From Pseudomonadota bacterium (GTDB taxonomy: Bacteria; Pseudomonadota; Gammaproteobacteria; UBA5335), in assembly GCA_034189865.1 (NCBI GenBank), contig JAXHTV010000007.1, positions 1 to 64,000 of the forward strand: a stretch of 64,000 bases of DNA, written 5' to 3'. The position numbers and the translations under genes are program-made. Of this stretch, positions 37,303 to 46,497 are shown piece by piece. A model generated the notes under the pieces. It was given only the letters and a program-made list of their open reading frames with translations. It had not been told where the DNA came from and made no database searches. Positions within the stretch are counted from its first letter, which is position 1, and each line of letters begins with the position of its first letter.

Positions 37303-37510
37303 CAGCCATAACCGGGTCGGTAGGTTGCTCTGCGCCGAGAAGATAGCCCACCAACTCCGGGTCCTGGAGCTCTAGCAACGATTCAAACGCGGATTGCTCG
37401 GGCGGGGACAGCTCATCCAAATGCCGCTCGAGAAATTCGAGTAACAAGTGATCAAGCTCTTTCATCCCCCGTCGACAACGCCACCGCATGCGCGCCCGGT
37501 GATCGGCCAT
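37271..37510 (-). CDS. sdhE: FAD assembly factor SdhE
   Basis: Small helical protein needed for covalent attachment of FAD to SdhA. The diagnostic RRGMKELD motif (RGxxE) is seen near residue 15; 79 residues is the usual size. Its position directly after sdhB, with ygfX overlapping its end, puts the flavinylation factor in the operon of its client enzyme. Confidence 0.93.
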   Translation of the reverse strand: MADHRARMRWRCRRGMKELDHLLLEFLERHLDELSPPEQSAFESLLELQDPELVGYLLGAEQPTDPVMADVVRRIRGDA

Positions 37511-37538
37511 GATACGAACTCTGCGAGAGAATCGCCGT

Positions 37539-38315
37539 TTAGCGGCGAAGCACCATCAGCTTTTTGATCTCGGCGATGGCTTTCGCCGGATTCAGCCCTT
37601 TCGGACAGGTGTTGGTGCAGTTCATGATGGTATGACAGCGATACAGTTTGAACGGATCTTCCAAGGCGTCCAAACGCTCGCCGACTGCCTCGTCGCGGCT
37701 GTCGGCAATCCAGCGATAGGCTTGCAACAGCGCCGCAGGACCCAAGTAGCGATCGTTCCACCAATAACTGGGACACGAGGTGGAGCAACACGCACACAGG
37801 ATACACTCGTATAGCCCGTCGAGGTCGGCACGGTCTTCCTTGGATTGTAGACGCTCTCGATCCGGCGGTGCCGGCGTGTCGGTCTTCATCCAAGGTTCCA
37901 CCGACGCGTACTGGGCGTAGAAATGGGTCAGATCCGGCACCAGGTCTTTGATCACCGACAGGTGCGGCAGCGGATAGATTTTGACGACCCCTTCGATTTC
38001 ATCGATCGGCTTGGTACATGCCAGCGTGTTGGTCCCATCGATGTTCATGGCACAGGAGCCGCACACGCCCTCGCGACAGGAACGCCTGAAGGTCAATCCG
38101 GGATCGATCTCGTTTTTAATTTTGATGAGCGCATCAAGCACCATAGGCGCGCAATCGTCGAGATCGATCTCGTAGGTATCGACACGGGGATTGTGCCCGT
38201 CCTCGGGATCGTATCGATATACCTGTACCTGCTTCGTCCGTTTGGCCGTCGCCGGGGCCGGATGGTGTTTGCCTTTGCCGACGACAGAGTTTTTAGGAAG
38301 CTTGAATTGCGCCAT
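37539..38315 (-). CDS. sdhB: Succinate dehydrogenase iron-sulphur subunit
   Basis: Carries electrons from the SdhA flavin to ubiquinone at the membrane. All three clusters are marked: [2Fe-2S] [15 protein letters not shown]...C, [4Fe-4S] [12 protein letters not shown] and [3Fe-4S] [17 protein letters not shown]. At 258 residues it has a lysine-rich N-terminal extension of about 20 residues compared with E. coli. A hairpin-containing gap of 94 bp separates it from sdhA. Confidence 0.96.
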   Translation of the reverse strand: MAQFKLPKNSVVGKGKHHPAPATAKRTKQVQVYRYDPEDGHNPRVDTYEIDLDDCAPMVLDALIKIKNEIDPGLTFRRSCREGVCGSCAMNIDGTNTLACTKPIDEIEGVVKIYPLPHLSVIKDLVPDLTHFYAQYASVEPWMKTDTPAPPDRERLQSKEDRADLDGLYECILCACCSTSCPSYWWNDRYLGPAALLQAYRWIADSRDEAVGERLDALEDPFKLYRCHTIMNCTNTCPKGLNPAKAIAEIKKLMVLRR

Positions 38316-38357
38316 TCTTAATCAACCTCGCCTTCGTCCCGGAAGTTCAGGACCTTT

Positions 38358-38382
38358 GTGGGCGCCGGCCTGCAGCGCCCAC
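38358..38382. repeat. REP-like hairpin between sdhA and sdhB
   Basis: GTGGGCGC and GCGCCCAC pair perfectly around a nine-base loop, followed by CCTACGG. The layout resembles dispersed extragenic palindromes of gammaproteobacteria; no second copy was noticed in this window. It may stabilise or attenuate the sdhA-sdhB message. Confidence 0.55.
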
Positions 38383-38409
38383 CCTACGGATACGGTTCGT
38401 TTGATCGCC

Positions 38410-40200
38410 TCAATACACCCGGGGTTTGGGTGGAATCACGTCCACATCGTCCGTCAAGGTGTACATGTGAACGGGCCGATAATCGATGCGGGTCTGACCG
38501 TTACCCTCCTGCCAAATGAGCGTATGCTTGTGCCAGTTTTCGTCATCACGCTCGGCAAAATCTTCCCGCGCATGTGCACCGCGGCTCTCTTGCCGGTTGC
38601 TGGCCGCGTTCATGGTCGTCACGGCGTTCCCCAGCAAGTTCTCCAACTCAAGCGTCTCGACCAGATCGGTATTCCAGATCAGGCCACGATCACTCACGCC
38701 GATCTGATCAAAACCCTTCCAGGTTTCCGCAATCTTCTCCACGCCTTCCTGCAAAACATCGCCCGTTCGAAACACGGCCGCATAGTTTTGCATCACCCGT
38801 TGCATTTCCAACCGGAGATCGGCCGTCGGGCGCTCGCCTTTGGCGTCCCGCATCTTATCCAGCCGTTCGATGCCCAGTTCGCTGGCCGACGCCGGCAGGG
38901 TCTTATGGGGCTGCCCGGGCTTGATCAACTCGGCACAACGCAGCGCTGCGGCCCGGCCAAACACGACGATATCCAGCAGCGAGTTGGAACCGAGACGATT
39001 GGCACCGTGAACGGACACACAGGCCGCCTCGCCAATGGCCATCAGCCCGGGCACCACGCAGTCGGGATCACCATCTTTCAAGGTCACCACTTCCCCGTGG
39101 TAGTTGGTCGGAATACCGCCCATGTTGTAGTGAACGGTAGGAAGCACAGGGATCGGCTCACGCGTGACGTCCACTCCGGCGAAGATCTTTGCCGACTCGG
39201 CAATCCCCGGTAGCCGCTCGTTGATCACTTCCGGACCCAGGTGCTCCAGATGCAGGTGAATGTGGTCATTCTCCGCGCCCACACCTCGGCCCTCTCGAAT
39301 CTCGATGGTCATGGCCCGGCTGACCACATCGCGGGAAGCCAAGTCTTTGGCGTTCGGAGCATAGCGCTCCATAAAACGCTCGCCTTGGGAATTGGTCAGA
39401 TAACCGCCTTCGCCGCGAACCCCTTCCGTGATCAGACAGCCCGCGCCATAAATGCCGGTGGGGTGAAACTGCACGAACTCCATATCCTGAAGCGGCAGTC
39501 CGGCTCGAAGGACCATGCCGTTGCCGTCGCCCGTACAGGTGTGCGCGGAGGTGCAAGAAAAGTAGCTACGACCGTAACCGCCAGTGGCCAAGACCGTCAT
39601 ATGGGCGCGGAATCGATGAATGGTGCCGTCTGCCAAGTTCCATGCCGTGACGCCGCGACAGACACCTTCTTCGTCCATGATGAGGTCAAGGGCAAAATAC
39701 TCGATGAAAAATTCGGCGTGGTGCTTGAGCGATTGCTGGTAAAGCGTGTGTAGGATGGCGTGCCCGGTTCGGTCGGCGGCGGCGCAGGTTCGTTGGGCTG
39801 TGCCCTCGCCGAACCGCGTGGTCATCCCGCCGAAGGGTCGTTGATATATTTTGCCGTCTTCGGTGCGCGAGAACGGCACCCCGTAGTGCTCCAGTTCCAC
39901 GACCGCCGGCACTGCTTCACGGCACATGTATTCAATGGCGTCCTGATCTCCCAGCCAGTCCGAACCCTTGACCGTGTCGTACATATGCCAGCGCCAGTCG
40001 TCCTCGCCCATATTCCCCAGCGCGGCGCTCATACCGCCCTGCGCTGCCACGGTATGGCTGCGGGTGGGAAAAACCTTGGTCAGACAAGCCGTCGATAAGC
40101 CTTTCTCCGCCATTCCCAAGGTGGCTCGGAGTCCCGCTCCCCCGGCCCCCACAACGATGACGTCGTATTGATGTTCGATAATCTTGTAGGCACTGGTCAT
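38410..40200 (-). CDS. sdhA: Succinate dehydrogenase flavoprotein subunit
   Basis: Oxidises succinate to fumarate and joins the TCA cycle to respiration. The FAD-binding N-terminus [16 protein letters not shown], the covalent-FAD histidine in [12 protein letters not shown], and the active-site region [21 protein letters not shown] are intact; 596 residues is typical. It follows sdhD by six bases. Confidence 0.97.
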   Translation of the reverse strand: MTSAYKIIEHQYDVIVVGAGGAGLRATLGMAEKGLSTACLTKVFPTRSHTVAAQGGMSAALGNMGEDDWRWHMYDTVKGSDWLGDQDAIEYMCREAVPAVVELEHYGVPFSRTEDGKIYQRPFGGMTTRFGEGTAQRTCAAADRTGHAILHTLYQQSLKHHAEFFIEYFALDLIMDEEGVCRGVTAWNLADGTIHRFRAHMTVLATGGYGRSYFSCTSAHTCTGDGNGMVLRAGLPLQDMEFVQFHPTGIYGAGCLITEGVRGEGGYLTNSQGERFMERYAPNAKDLASRDVVSRAMTIEIREGRGVGAENDHIHLHLEHLGPEVINERLPGIAESAKIFAGVDVTREPIPVLPTVHYNMGGIPTNYHGEVVTLKDGDPDCVVPGLMAIGEAACVSVHGANRLGSNSLLDIVVFGRAAALRCAELIKPGQPHKTLPASASELGIERLDKMRDAKGERPTADLRLEMQRVMQNYAAVFRTGDVLQEGVEKIAETWKGFDQIGVSDRGLIWNTDLVETLELENLLGNAVTTMNAASNRQESRGAHAREDFAERDDENWHKHTLIWQEGNGQTRIDYRPVHMYTLTDDVDVIPPKPRVY

Positions 40201-40206
40201 GAAGCT

Positions 40207-40587
40207 TCAGCCTCCGAAAGCAACTCTAAGAACGGCCAAAATACCCGCCACGCCGAGCAGAGTCAGCGCAAACTTGGCTGCGATCAAAGAAGCGATTTTG
40301 ATCCACTCGATGTCAACGTAGTCTTCGATAATGACTTGCACACCGAGCTGAGCGTGGTAGAAAACCAAGGCGATCAGTATCACCATGAACACCGTCACGT
40401 GAGGCCGAGAAATCCACTCAACCACGATCGGATAATCGGCACCGGCCACGGAGACCAGGGCCACGACGAACCATAGCAACAGGGGAACCAGCGCCAGTCC
40501 ACTCAAACGCTGTAACCACCAGTGATGCGCGCCTTCTTTGGCTGAACCGAGATGGTTGACTCGGGAAATCGGCGTCCGAGAGTCCAT
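40207..40587 (-). CDS. sdhD: Succinate dehydrogenase membrane anchor, SdhD
   Basis: Hydrophobic anchor with three membrane helices. HHWWLQRLSGLAL near the N-terminus and FYHAQLGVQVIIEDYV, with the likely haem histidine and the quinone-site Asp-Tyr pair, identify it. 126 residues is normal. It starts one base after the sdhC stop codon. Confidence 0.93.
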   Translation of the reverse strand: MDSRTPISRVNHLGSAKEGAHHWWLQRLSGLALVPLLLWFVVALVSVAGADYPIVVEWISRPHVTVFMVILIALVFYHAQLGVQVIIEDYVDIEWIKIASLIAAKFALTLLGVAGILAVLRVAFGG

Positions 40588-40588
40588 A

Positions 40589-40978
40589 CTACGCTCCGAT
40601 GGTGAGGCCTAACGTCCAGGCCAGAAAAGTGAGGATTCCGGTCGCTATCAACACGGCGACTCCGCTCTGCCGGGCCTGTTCTTTCTCGAAACCAAACCCC
40701 AAATCCCAGGCCAAATGGCGCACGCCGTTGCTGAGGTGATAGAAAAGCGCAACCGACCAGCCGAACAACAACAGTTGTCCCAGCCCCGAACTCAGCAGGC
40801 CTTGCGCAGTCGCATAAGCCTCCGGACCAACTGCCAATGCGCACAGCCAATAGATGAGAACGAGCGTACCGACCGTCAGTGCCACACCGGTTGCCCGATG
40901 CAGAATCGACAGCAGCATGGTCAATGACCAACGGTATATCTGCAGATGGGGAGAAAGAGGCCTGTTGTCGGAAGCCAT
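40589..40978 (-). CDS. sdhC: Succinate dehydrogenase cytochrome b556 subunit, SdhC
   Basis: Quinone- and haem-binding membrane subunit with three helices. The family signatures RPLSPHLQIYR at the start, SILHRATG (quinone site) and FYHLSNGVRHLAWD (haem ligand region) are all present; 129 residues is typical. It heads the sdhCDAB-sdhE-ygfX operon. Confidence 0.95.
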   Translation of the reverse strand: MASDNRPLSPHLQIYRWSLTMLLSILHRATGVALTVGTLVLIYWLCALAVGPEAYATAQGLLSSGLGQLLLFGWSVALFYHLSNGVRHLAWDLGFGFEKEQARQSGVAVLIATGILTFLAWTLGLTIGA

Positions 40979-41013
40979 TCAGCTTACCTCCAGGTTAAAT
41001 TACTCGGGACTGG

Positions 41014-41029
41014 GCGAACGTCCGTTCGC
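41014..41029. repeat. Inverted repeat in the sdhC leader
   Basis: GCGAACG-TC-CGTTCGC is a perfect seven-base inverted repeat about 36-50 bases before the sdhC start codon. It could be an operator or a leader hairpin; no regulator is identifiable. Confidence 0.4.
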
Positions 41030-41145
41030 GCGATTTCAAGAACCACGGCGAGAAGTTCCGAAACGAGGAGTCATCTTCCGCTGCCCGGGGAATAAGGTCC
41101 ATTGAGCGGGGGGACCTGCACACCTACCACCGAGGCAATCGCGGA

Positions 41146-41313
41146 TTAAAAATCAATACAGCGGCCTTTTCGTTCCCAGTCGCTGTATCGCGTCGGCTCC
41201 AGCCCCTGTGGGCCACCGATTTCCTTCGGCTTTTGGGCCGCCCTTTGTTTGCTTTCGCCCGACGGGTTTTTTCGACCCCGATCAGACGGTGGCGGGTCGC
41301 GTCGTTCCATCAT
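41146..41313 (-). CDS. DUF1674 protein (SDHAF4-like succinate dehydrogenase assembly factor)
   Basis: A small protein ending in EIGGPQGLEPTRYSDWERKG followed by a short RCIDF tail, the hallmark of DUF1674, the family of eukaryotic SDHAF4, which protects flavinylated SDHA before it meets SDHB. The N-terminal part is charged and low-complexity, as in relatives. ATG 41313 gives 55 residues; an ATG at 41367 would give 73, and the true start is unsure. It lies just upstream of sdhC on the same strand, which supports a role with this enzyme. Confidence 0.8.
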   Translation of the reverse strand: MMERRDPPPSDRGRKNPSGESKQRAAQKPKEIGGPQGLEPTRYSDWERKGRCIDF

Positions 41314-41494
41314 CCATCCCGTGGAATCACAGGCGCCTTTTATACTGAATATGCCTATTGCGCGCAACCTGGAAGCGACCTGAACCGCTCACCGGCGGGC
41401 TGACACCAAGGCCCGGTTACCCTAAGATGGTGCTTCGTACCGTTGAGTTTTCCCTCACCCGATGGACCCGCGATTTCGGAGAGGTTCTGAATAC

Positions 41495-42529
41495 ATGAAA
41501 CCAAACTGGAAAACGTTTCTCGTGGATGCCGGCGCGGAATTCGAAGATGACCGCATCGTCCACTACGGCAATCCCGAGCGCGAACGCCGGATGGTCATGA
41601 CGGGTAATGTGTTTTGCGACCTTTCTCACTTGGGGTTGATTAGCGCTTACGGTGAAGACGCACTGACCTTCCTGCAAGGCCAATTCACCAACGACCTCAG
41701 CATGGTCGACGAGACCCGAAGCCAACTCAGCGCGTACTGCGACCCGAAAGGGCGCGTATTGGCAAGCTTCCGGCTATTCAAGCGAGGCGACACGTACTAC
41801 ATGGCGCTGCCCCGGCAAAACCTGGAACCGGTGTTACAACGCCTCCGCAAATATGTTCTCCGTGCCGACGTCACGCTGGAAGATGCTTCGGACGCCTTTG
41901 TCCGGGTCGGCATGTCGGGCCCCAGTATGGACGTGGAACTCGGCCACGCGGTGAGCCCCATTCCCAGCGAGATCGACCAAGTGACCACGCTTGAGGATGT
42001 GAGTGTGTTGCGGATACCCGGACTTCATCACCGATTTCAGGCTTTCGGTGAACTCGAAACCATGAAAAAAGTCTGGGATCGCCTGAATGTCCGCTGCGCC
42101 CCCATCGGCCCGGCACCCTACAAATTGCTGGATGTGCTGGGCGGTGTGCCGACGGTGTACCCCGAAACCGCCGAGCGTTTTCTTCCACAGATGCTCAACC
42201 TTGACGCCCTCAGCGGCGTGAGCTTCAAAAAAGGCTGCTACCCAGGCCAGGAAATCGTGGCCCGGGTGAAACACTTGGGAGGCTTAAAACGGCGTATGAT
42301 TCGGGCCCATGTTCGCGGAACCAAGCAGCCGAAAATTGCCGATTCGGTCTACTTGGCAGGCCAGGATCAGGCCGTCGGACAGGTGATCGACTCTCAACCC
42401 CATCCCGATGGTGGGCACGAAATACTGGCGGTCTTGCAGATCGATCTCGCAAACCGAAGCGACCTCGTCACGGGGTCTCCGAACGGCCTGCCCATCGTTG
42501 TGGGAAACCTACCCTATTCGGCTGAATAA
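41495..42529 (+). CDS. ygfZ: Folate-binding protein YgfZ
   Basis: GcvT-like protein that uses tetrahydrofolate to help build or repair iron-sulphur clusters of enzymes such as MiaB. The diagnostic KGCYPGQEIVAR motif with its conserved cysteine is seen near residue 230. ATG 41495 (MKPNWKTFL) is chosen with GGAGAGG upstream; 344 residues. Neighbouring sdhE in many gammaproteobacteria, it here sits beside the sdh operon on the opposite strand and converges with lysS 15 bp away. Confidence 0.93.
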   Translation: MKPNWKTFLVDAGAEFEDDRIVHYGNPERERRMVMTGNVFCDLSHLGLISAYGEDALTFLQGQFTNDLSMVDETRSQLSAYCDPKGRVLASFRLFKRGDTYYMALPRQNLEPVLQRLRKYVLRADVTLEDASDAFVRVGMSGPSMDVELGHAVSPIPSEIDQVTTLEDVSVLRIPGLHHRFQAFGELETMKKVWDRLNVRCAPIGPAPYKLLDVLGGVPTVYPETAERFLPQMLNLDALSGVSFKKGCYPGQEIVARVKHLGGLKRRMIRAHVRGTKQPKIADSVYLAGQDQAVGQVIDSQPHPDGGHEILAVLQIDLANRSDLVTGSPNGLPIVVGNLPYSAE

Positions 42530-42544
42530 AAACCTAGAGAAGCG

Positions 42545-44041
42545 TCAAGAACTCTCGGGGCGCATATGCGGAAACAACAGGACGTCCCGAATCGACGGCG
42601 AATCGGTCAGTAACATCACCAGCCGGTCGATCCCGATACCCTCCCCGGCGGTCGGCGGCAGACCATATTCCAAGGCCGTGACGTAATCGCCATCGTAAAA
42701 CATCGCCTCCTCATCGCCGGCGGCCTTTTCTTCAACTTGCCGCCGGAAGCGCTCGGCCTGGTCTTCCGGGTCGTTCAGCTCCGAAAAACCGTTGGCGAGT
42801 TCACGGGTGGCTACGAAAAACTCGAAACGCTCGGTGACCTCAGGATCAGCGCTTTTGGCCCGCGCAAGCGGGGAAACCTCAGTCGGGTAATCAGTGATGA
42901 ATGTCGGATCGACCAGCCGCGACTCCACCGTGTGCTCGAAGATCTCCACCAGTAACTTACCCCAGCCGACGTTGGGCTTGACGGAAATGCCCAAGTGATC
43001 ACACGCTGAAACCAAATAGTCGCGGTCCCGCAACCGGTCGATATCCAGATCCTGATTAAACTCTGCAACAGCTTCGGCGACGCTCATCCGGCGAAACGGC
43101 TGCCCGAAATCGATTCTCATCCCCTGGTACTCGAATTGAAAACCACCCACGACCACCGATGCCAAACCGCGCAGCAGCTCTTCGGTCAGATCCATCAGAT
43201 CGCGATAGTCGGCGTACGCTTGATAGAACTCCAACATGGTGAATTCGGGGTTATGCCGCGCAGAGACCCCTTCGTTACGGAAATTTCGGTTGATCTCGTA
43301 GACTTTTTCGAATCCTCCGACCACCAGGCGCTTGAGGAACAGCTCCGGGGCGATTCGAAGATAGAGCGGAATATCCAAGGCATTGTGATGGGTGATGAAG
43401 GGCCGGGCGGTGGCGCCACCGGGAATCACCTGCATCATGGGGGTTTCCACTTCGATAAACCCATGATCGTCAAAAAAAGCCCGGATGAAGTTAATGATCA
43501 CGCTGCGGGTTCGAAACAAAGCGCCCGTTTGCGGATTCATGATCAGATCCAAGTAGCGCTGACGGTAGCGCGTCTCCTGGTTGGTCAGCCCATGAAATTT
43601 CTCCGGTAAAGGCCGCAAGGATTTGGTGAGCAAACGCGCCTGGGACACACGGATCGACAATTCCCCGGTTTTGGTCTTGAACAAGGTCCCTTCCGCGCCG
43701 ACGATATCCCCCATATCCCAGGTTTTGAAATCCCGGTAAACCGCTTCGCCCAACGCGTTCTGTTGGAAGAACAACTGGATGCGGCCGGCCATATCCTGCA
43801 CGTGAACGAAACTGGATCGCCCCATGACCCGTTTGGCCATAATCCGGCCGGCCACGCGAACCTGAACCGGGTCCGCTTCGAGTTCGGCATTCTCCAAGCT
43901 GCCGTAGCGGCGGAGAAGATCGCCCGATAGGGCGTTCCGCTCGAAGTCGTTGGGAAATGCCTGCCCGTTTTCCCGCCATTGCTGGAGCTTGAGCCGGCGC
44001 TGCGCGATCAGGCTGTTTTCGTCTTGCGATTCCTGGGTCAT
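42545..44041 (-). CDS. lysS: Lysyl-tRNA synthetase, class II
   Basis: Charges tRNA-Lys. An N-terminal OB-fold anticodon-binding domain (about 60-150) precedes the class II core with motif 2 [18 protein letters not shown] and motif 3 [12 protein letters not shown]; 498 residues is typical. It follows prfB by 24 bases, the conserved prfB-lysS arrangement. Confidence 0.97.
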   Translation of the reverse strand: MTQESQDENSLIAQRRLKLQQWRENGQAFPNDFERNALSGDLLRRYGSLENAELEADPVQVRVAGRIMAKRVMGRSSFVHVQDMAGRIQLFFQQNALGEAVYRDFKTWDMGDIVGAEGTLFKTKTGELSIRVSQARLLTKSLRPLPEKFHGLTNQETRYRQRYLDLIMNPQTGALFRTRSVIINFIRAFFDDHGFIEVETPMMQVIPGGATARPFITHHNALDIPLYLRIAPELFLKRLVVGGFEKVYEINRNFRNEGVSARHNPEFTMLEFYQAYADYRDLMDLTEELLRGLASVVVGGFQFEYQGMRIDFGQPFRRMSVAEAVAEFNQDLDIDRLRDRDYLVSACDHLGISVKPNVGWGKLLVEIFEHTVESRLVDPTFITDYPTEVSPLARAKSADPEVTERFEFFVATRELANGFSELNDPEDQAERFRRQVEEKAAGDEEAMFYDGDYVTALEYGLPPTAGEGIGIDRLVMLLTDSPSIRDVLLFPHMRPESS

Positions 44042-44065
44042 GGTGATGTCTCGAGTGCTCTGATT

Positions 44066-45161
44066 TTAAAGCGCTTGTTTCAAACTGGCTTCGATAAATG
44101 GATCCAAGTCACCGTCTAAAACGGATTGGGGGTTACTGTTCTCCACCCCGGTACGCAAGTCTTTGATGCGCGACTGATCCAGTACGTACGACCGAATCTG
44201 GCTGCCCCAACCGATATCCGCCTTGGAATCCTCTTGCACTTGGGCCTTTTCTTGGCGCTTTTGCAGCTCCAACTCGTAGAGCTTGGCCTTGAGCTGTTTC
44301 ATGGCCGTGTCTTTGTTTTGATGCTGCGAGCGGTTGTTTTGACACTGCACGACCACGCCAGTGGGAAGGTGAGTGATTCGAACCGCCGACTCGGTACGGT
44401 TAACGTGCTGACCGCCGGCGCCACTGGCACGATAGACGTCTATCCGCAAATCCGCCGGATTGATTTCAACCTCGATATCGTCGTCCACCTCAGGCGCCAC
44501 AAAAACGGCGGCGAAGGAGGTGTGGCGACGGTTTCCGGAATCGAACGGCGATTTTCGAACCAAACGATGAACCCCGGTTTCGGTGCGAAGCCAGCCGTAA
44601 GCATAAGGTCCTTCAACCCGCACGGTGGCGCTTTTAATGCCGGCTACATCCCCCGCGGAAACTTCCAGCAGCTCCGCTTTGAATTCGTGCTTCTCGGTCC
44701 AGCGCAGGTACATGCGTAGCAGCATCTCGGCCCAATCCTGCGCTTCCGTACCGCCAGATCCGGCCTGGATGTCCAGAAAGCAGGATGAGTCGTCCAGCTC
44801 GCCCGAAAACATCCGCTGAAATTCCAGCCCGACAATATCTCGCTCAAGCCCCTCGACGTCGGCGGCAACCTCCCCCGCCGTGGCCATATCATCTTCGACT
44901 TCGGCGAGCTCCAACAGCTCTCCGGCGTCGTTCAGTGCGCCATCGAGCCGCTCAAGCGTGAGCACTACGTGTTCCAGTCGAGCGCGCTCACGACCCAGCG
45001 CCTGGGCCCGTTCGGCGTCGGACCAGACGTCCGGCACCTCGAGTTCCCGTTCGACCTCAGTCAGACGCTCTTTCTTGGCATCGTAGTCAAAGATACCTCC
45101 GCAGGTCGTGCAAACGTTGCGACAGGTCTTTCAAGCTTGTTTTAACGCCGGCAAGCTCCAT
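44066..45161 (-). CDS. prfB: Peptide chain release factor 2, with programmed +1 frameshift
   Basis: Terminates translation at UGA and UAA. The gene starts at ATG 45161 ([17 protein letters not shown]), 24 codons before an in-frame TGA at 45089-45087; after the slippery CTT codon reading shifts +1 and continues from base 45088 (DYDAKKERL). CGGAGG just before CTTTGAC is the internal Shine-Dalgarno-like stimulator. The joined product is 364 residues, like E. coli RF2. The UGA-reading motif SPF and catalytic [12 protein letters not shown] are intact. RF2 level thus controls its own synthesis. GAGGA precedes the start at eight bases. Confidence 0.96.
45085..45100 (-). promoter_or_regulatory. prfB: prfB programmed frameshift site
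   Basis: On the minus strand GGAGGTATCTTTGACT contains the internal Shine-Dalgarno-like element, the CTT shift codon, and the poor-context stop TGAC. This is the canonical RF2 autoregulatory +1 frameshift signal. Confidence 0.95.
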
Positions 45162-45273
45162 GATGTCAGTCCTCGAAACAGTCACTACGCAATCGACGCG
45201 GGCGGCCGATTCGACAAGCCGACGTCAAAATAGTCGCGTAGTTTAACTCAGCCGACGGGCGTTAGCAGCCGAT

Positions 45274-46314
45274 TCAGGGAAACTTCAACAAGCGGTCGGA
45301 CAGACCGAGGCGCCGCAAGACAGCGCTTAAGTGACGTCGCTGGAAGGTATATCGATAGCCATCCAGCGGAATCAGGGTCAGCCGTTTGACGTGATCGGAG
45401 CGAAGCCGGGCCATCAATGGCATCAACCAGGTTTCCTCCAGGGACGAAGCTGCCTCGTACCAGCCGTCAAGATCGCCATGGGCAGCCAACCGGTTCACCT
45501 GGGGCAGCAGCAACAAGACGCTGCCGTCCAGGTCATCAAAGTTCAGTTGGGCACACCCGGCGGGCGGTTCACGCCACAACGAGGCGGTGAAATCCGCCAA
45601 TCCGGACAGGAAACCGCCCGGTCCGATGACGTGAGACCAGCGTTTCTGGGGTGCCGGACCAACTTCACCCTCACCCCAAAACCACAGGCTGTTGATTTCC
45701 CGCTGGCCCGTTTCCGCGCGGAGTCGGTTCACGGGATGGTCGTGGAACAGCATCTGGCATTCCGTGAGCATGGTCTGAAGAATCACGGCGTCTTCGCCCG
45801 CGGGCTGCGAATGATCGATTCGATCACCAACGACGGCGGAAAGACTTTCGGTTGCCAGGCGGAAGGGCCTGGGAAGATGTAAGTACCAGCGCCCCGACGT
45901 GGCCATCTCCAAACGATATCCGGCGCCCTCGAACGCCGCGTTATAGCTTTCCACCAGTGCCCGCGACTCCGCTGCCTGCAAGTTCAACGCGGTCTCGTCA
46001 AACAGCACCATCCCTTCGGTTCCCGCCTGAAGATTGACGGGGTCTGCACGCAGCACGGGGCCGGGCACCGCTCGCCCAAAATCCCCCAGATAACTCAAGG
46101 TGGCCACCGGCAAGTGATCTTGCACACCGGAGCCGATGCCGAACAACTTGAACAGGGCCGGCTCCAGCAATCGGGGCCGGAACTCGGCACGTTTGGCACG
46201 ACACAAACAGGGACTGAGCGCCGGCAACACTTCCGCGAGCGGCAGATGAGCCTGCGGCACGCCGCGGACGGGACCGAGGATGCCAGGCACGAGAACGGTG
46301 AGATGGATCGCCAT
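45274..46314 (-). CDS. rpfE: RpfE-like / phosphoglycerate-mutase-like protein
   Basis: A 346-residue cytoplasmic protein that resembles the RpfE family, often annotated as a cofactor-independent phosphoglycerate mutase-like regulator. The family-type stretch CQMLFHDHPVNRLRAETG...INSLWFWGEGE is visible, and VLVPGILGP lies at the N-terminus. In Xanthomonas rpfE is in the rpf region that also holds prfB and lysS, so the order rpfE-like, prfB, lysS supports the call. ATG 46314 follows AAGGG at seven bases; an upstream extension runs through a palindrome. Biochemical activity is unproven. Confidence 0.65.
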   Translation of the reverse strand: MAIHLTVLVPGILGPVRGVPQAHLPLAEVLPALSPCLCRAKRAEFRPRLLEPALFKLFGIGSGVQDHLPVATLSYLGDFGRAVPGPVLRADPVNLQAGTEGMVLFDETALNLQAAESRALVESYNAAFEGAGYRLEMATSGRWYLHLPRPFRLATESLSAVVGDRIDHSQPAGEDAVILQTMLTECQMLFHDHPVNRLRAETGQREINSLWFWGEGEVGPAPQKRWSHVIGPGGFLSGLADFTASLWREPPAGCAQLNFDDLDGSVLLLLPQVNRLAAHGDLDGWYEAASSLEETWLMPLMARLRSDHVKRLTLIPLDGYRYTFQRRHLSAVLRRLGLSDRLLKFP

Positions 46315-46327
46315 TGCGCCGCCCTTC

Positions 46328-46353
46328 AGATTCCGGCGTGAACGCCGGAATCT
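46328..46353. repeat. 26-base perfect palindrome in front of the rpfE-like gene
   Basis: AGATTCCGGCGT and ACGCCGGAATCT are perfect inverted repeats separated by two bases. The hairpin would end immediately upstream of the AAGGG ribosome site. It resembles dispersed ATTCC...GGAAT palindromes of gammaproteobacteria; no second copy is seen here. Confidence 0.6.
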
Positions 46354-46497
46354 CGGCCCGATATCACGATGACCGGGCGACAACCGGCGAAACACACCAA
46401 GCGTGCGCGAGGCGTTGCTATTCTGGAGACGCCTGGGAGATGGAACCTCACCGAAGCGGCATCAACACGATGTGCATCCATGGACTGAGGCTCGCTT

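Noticed and set aside
38191-39213. 340-codon plus-strand open frame
   Set aside because: It is antisense to sdhA and sdhB, which are complete and conserved.
45037-45161. Premature stop in prfB as evidence of a pseudogene
   Set aside because: The TGA has the exact context of the programmed RF2 frameshift, so the gene is functional.
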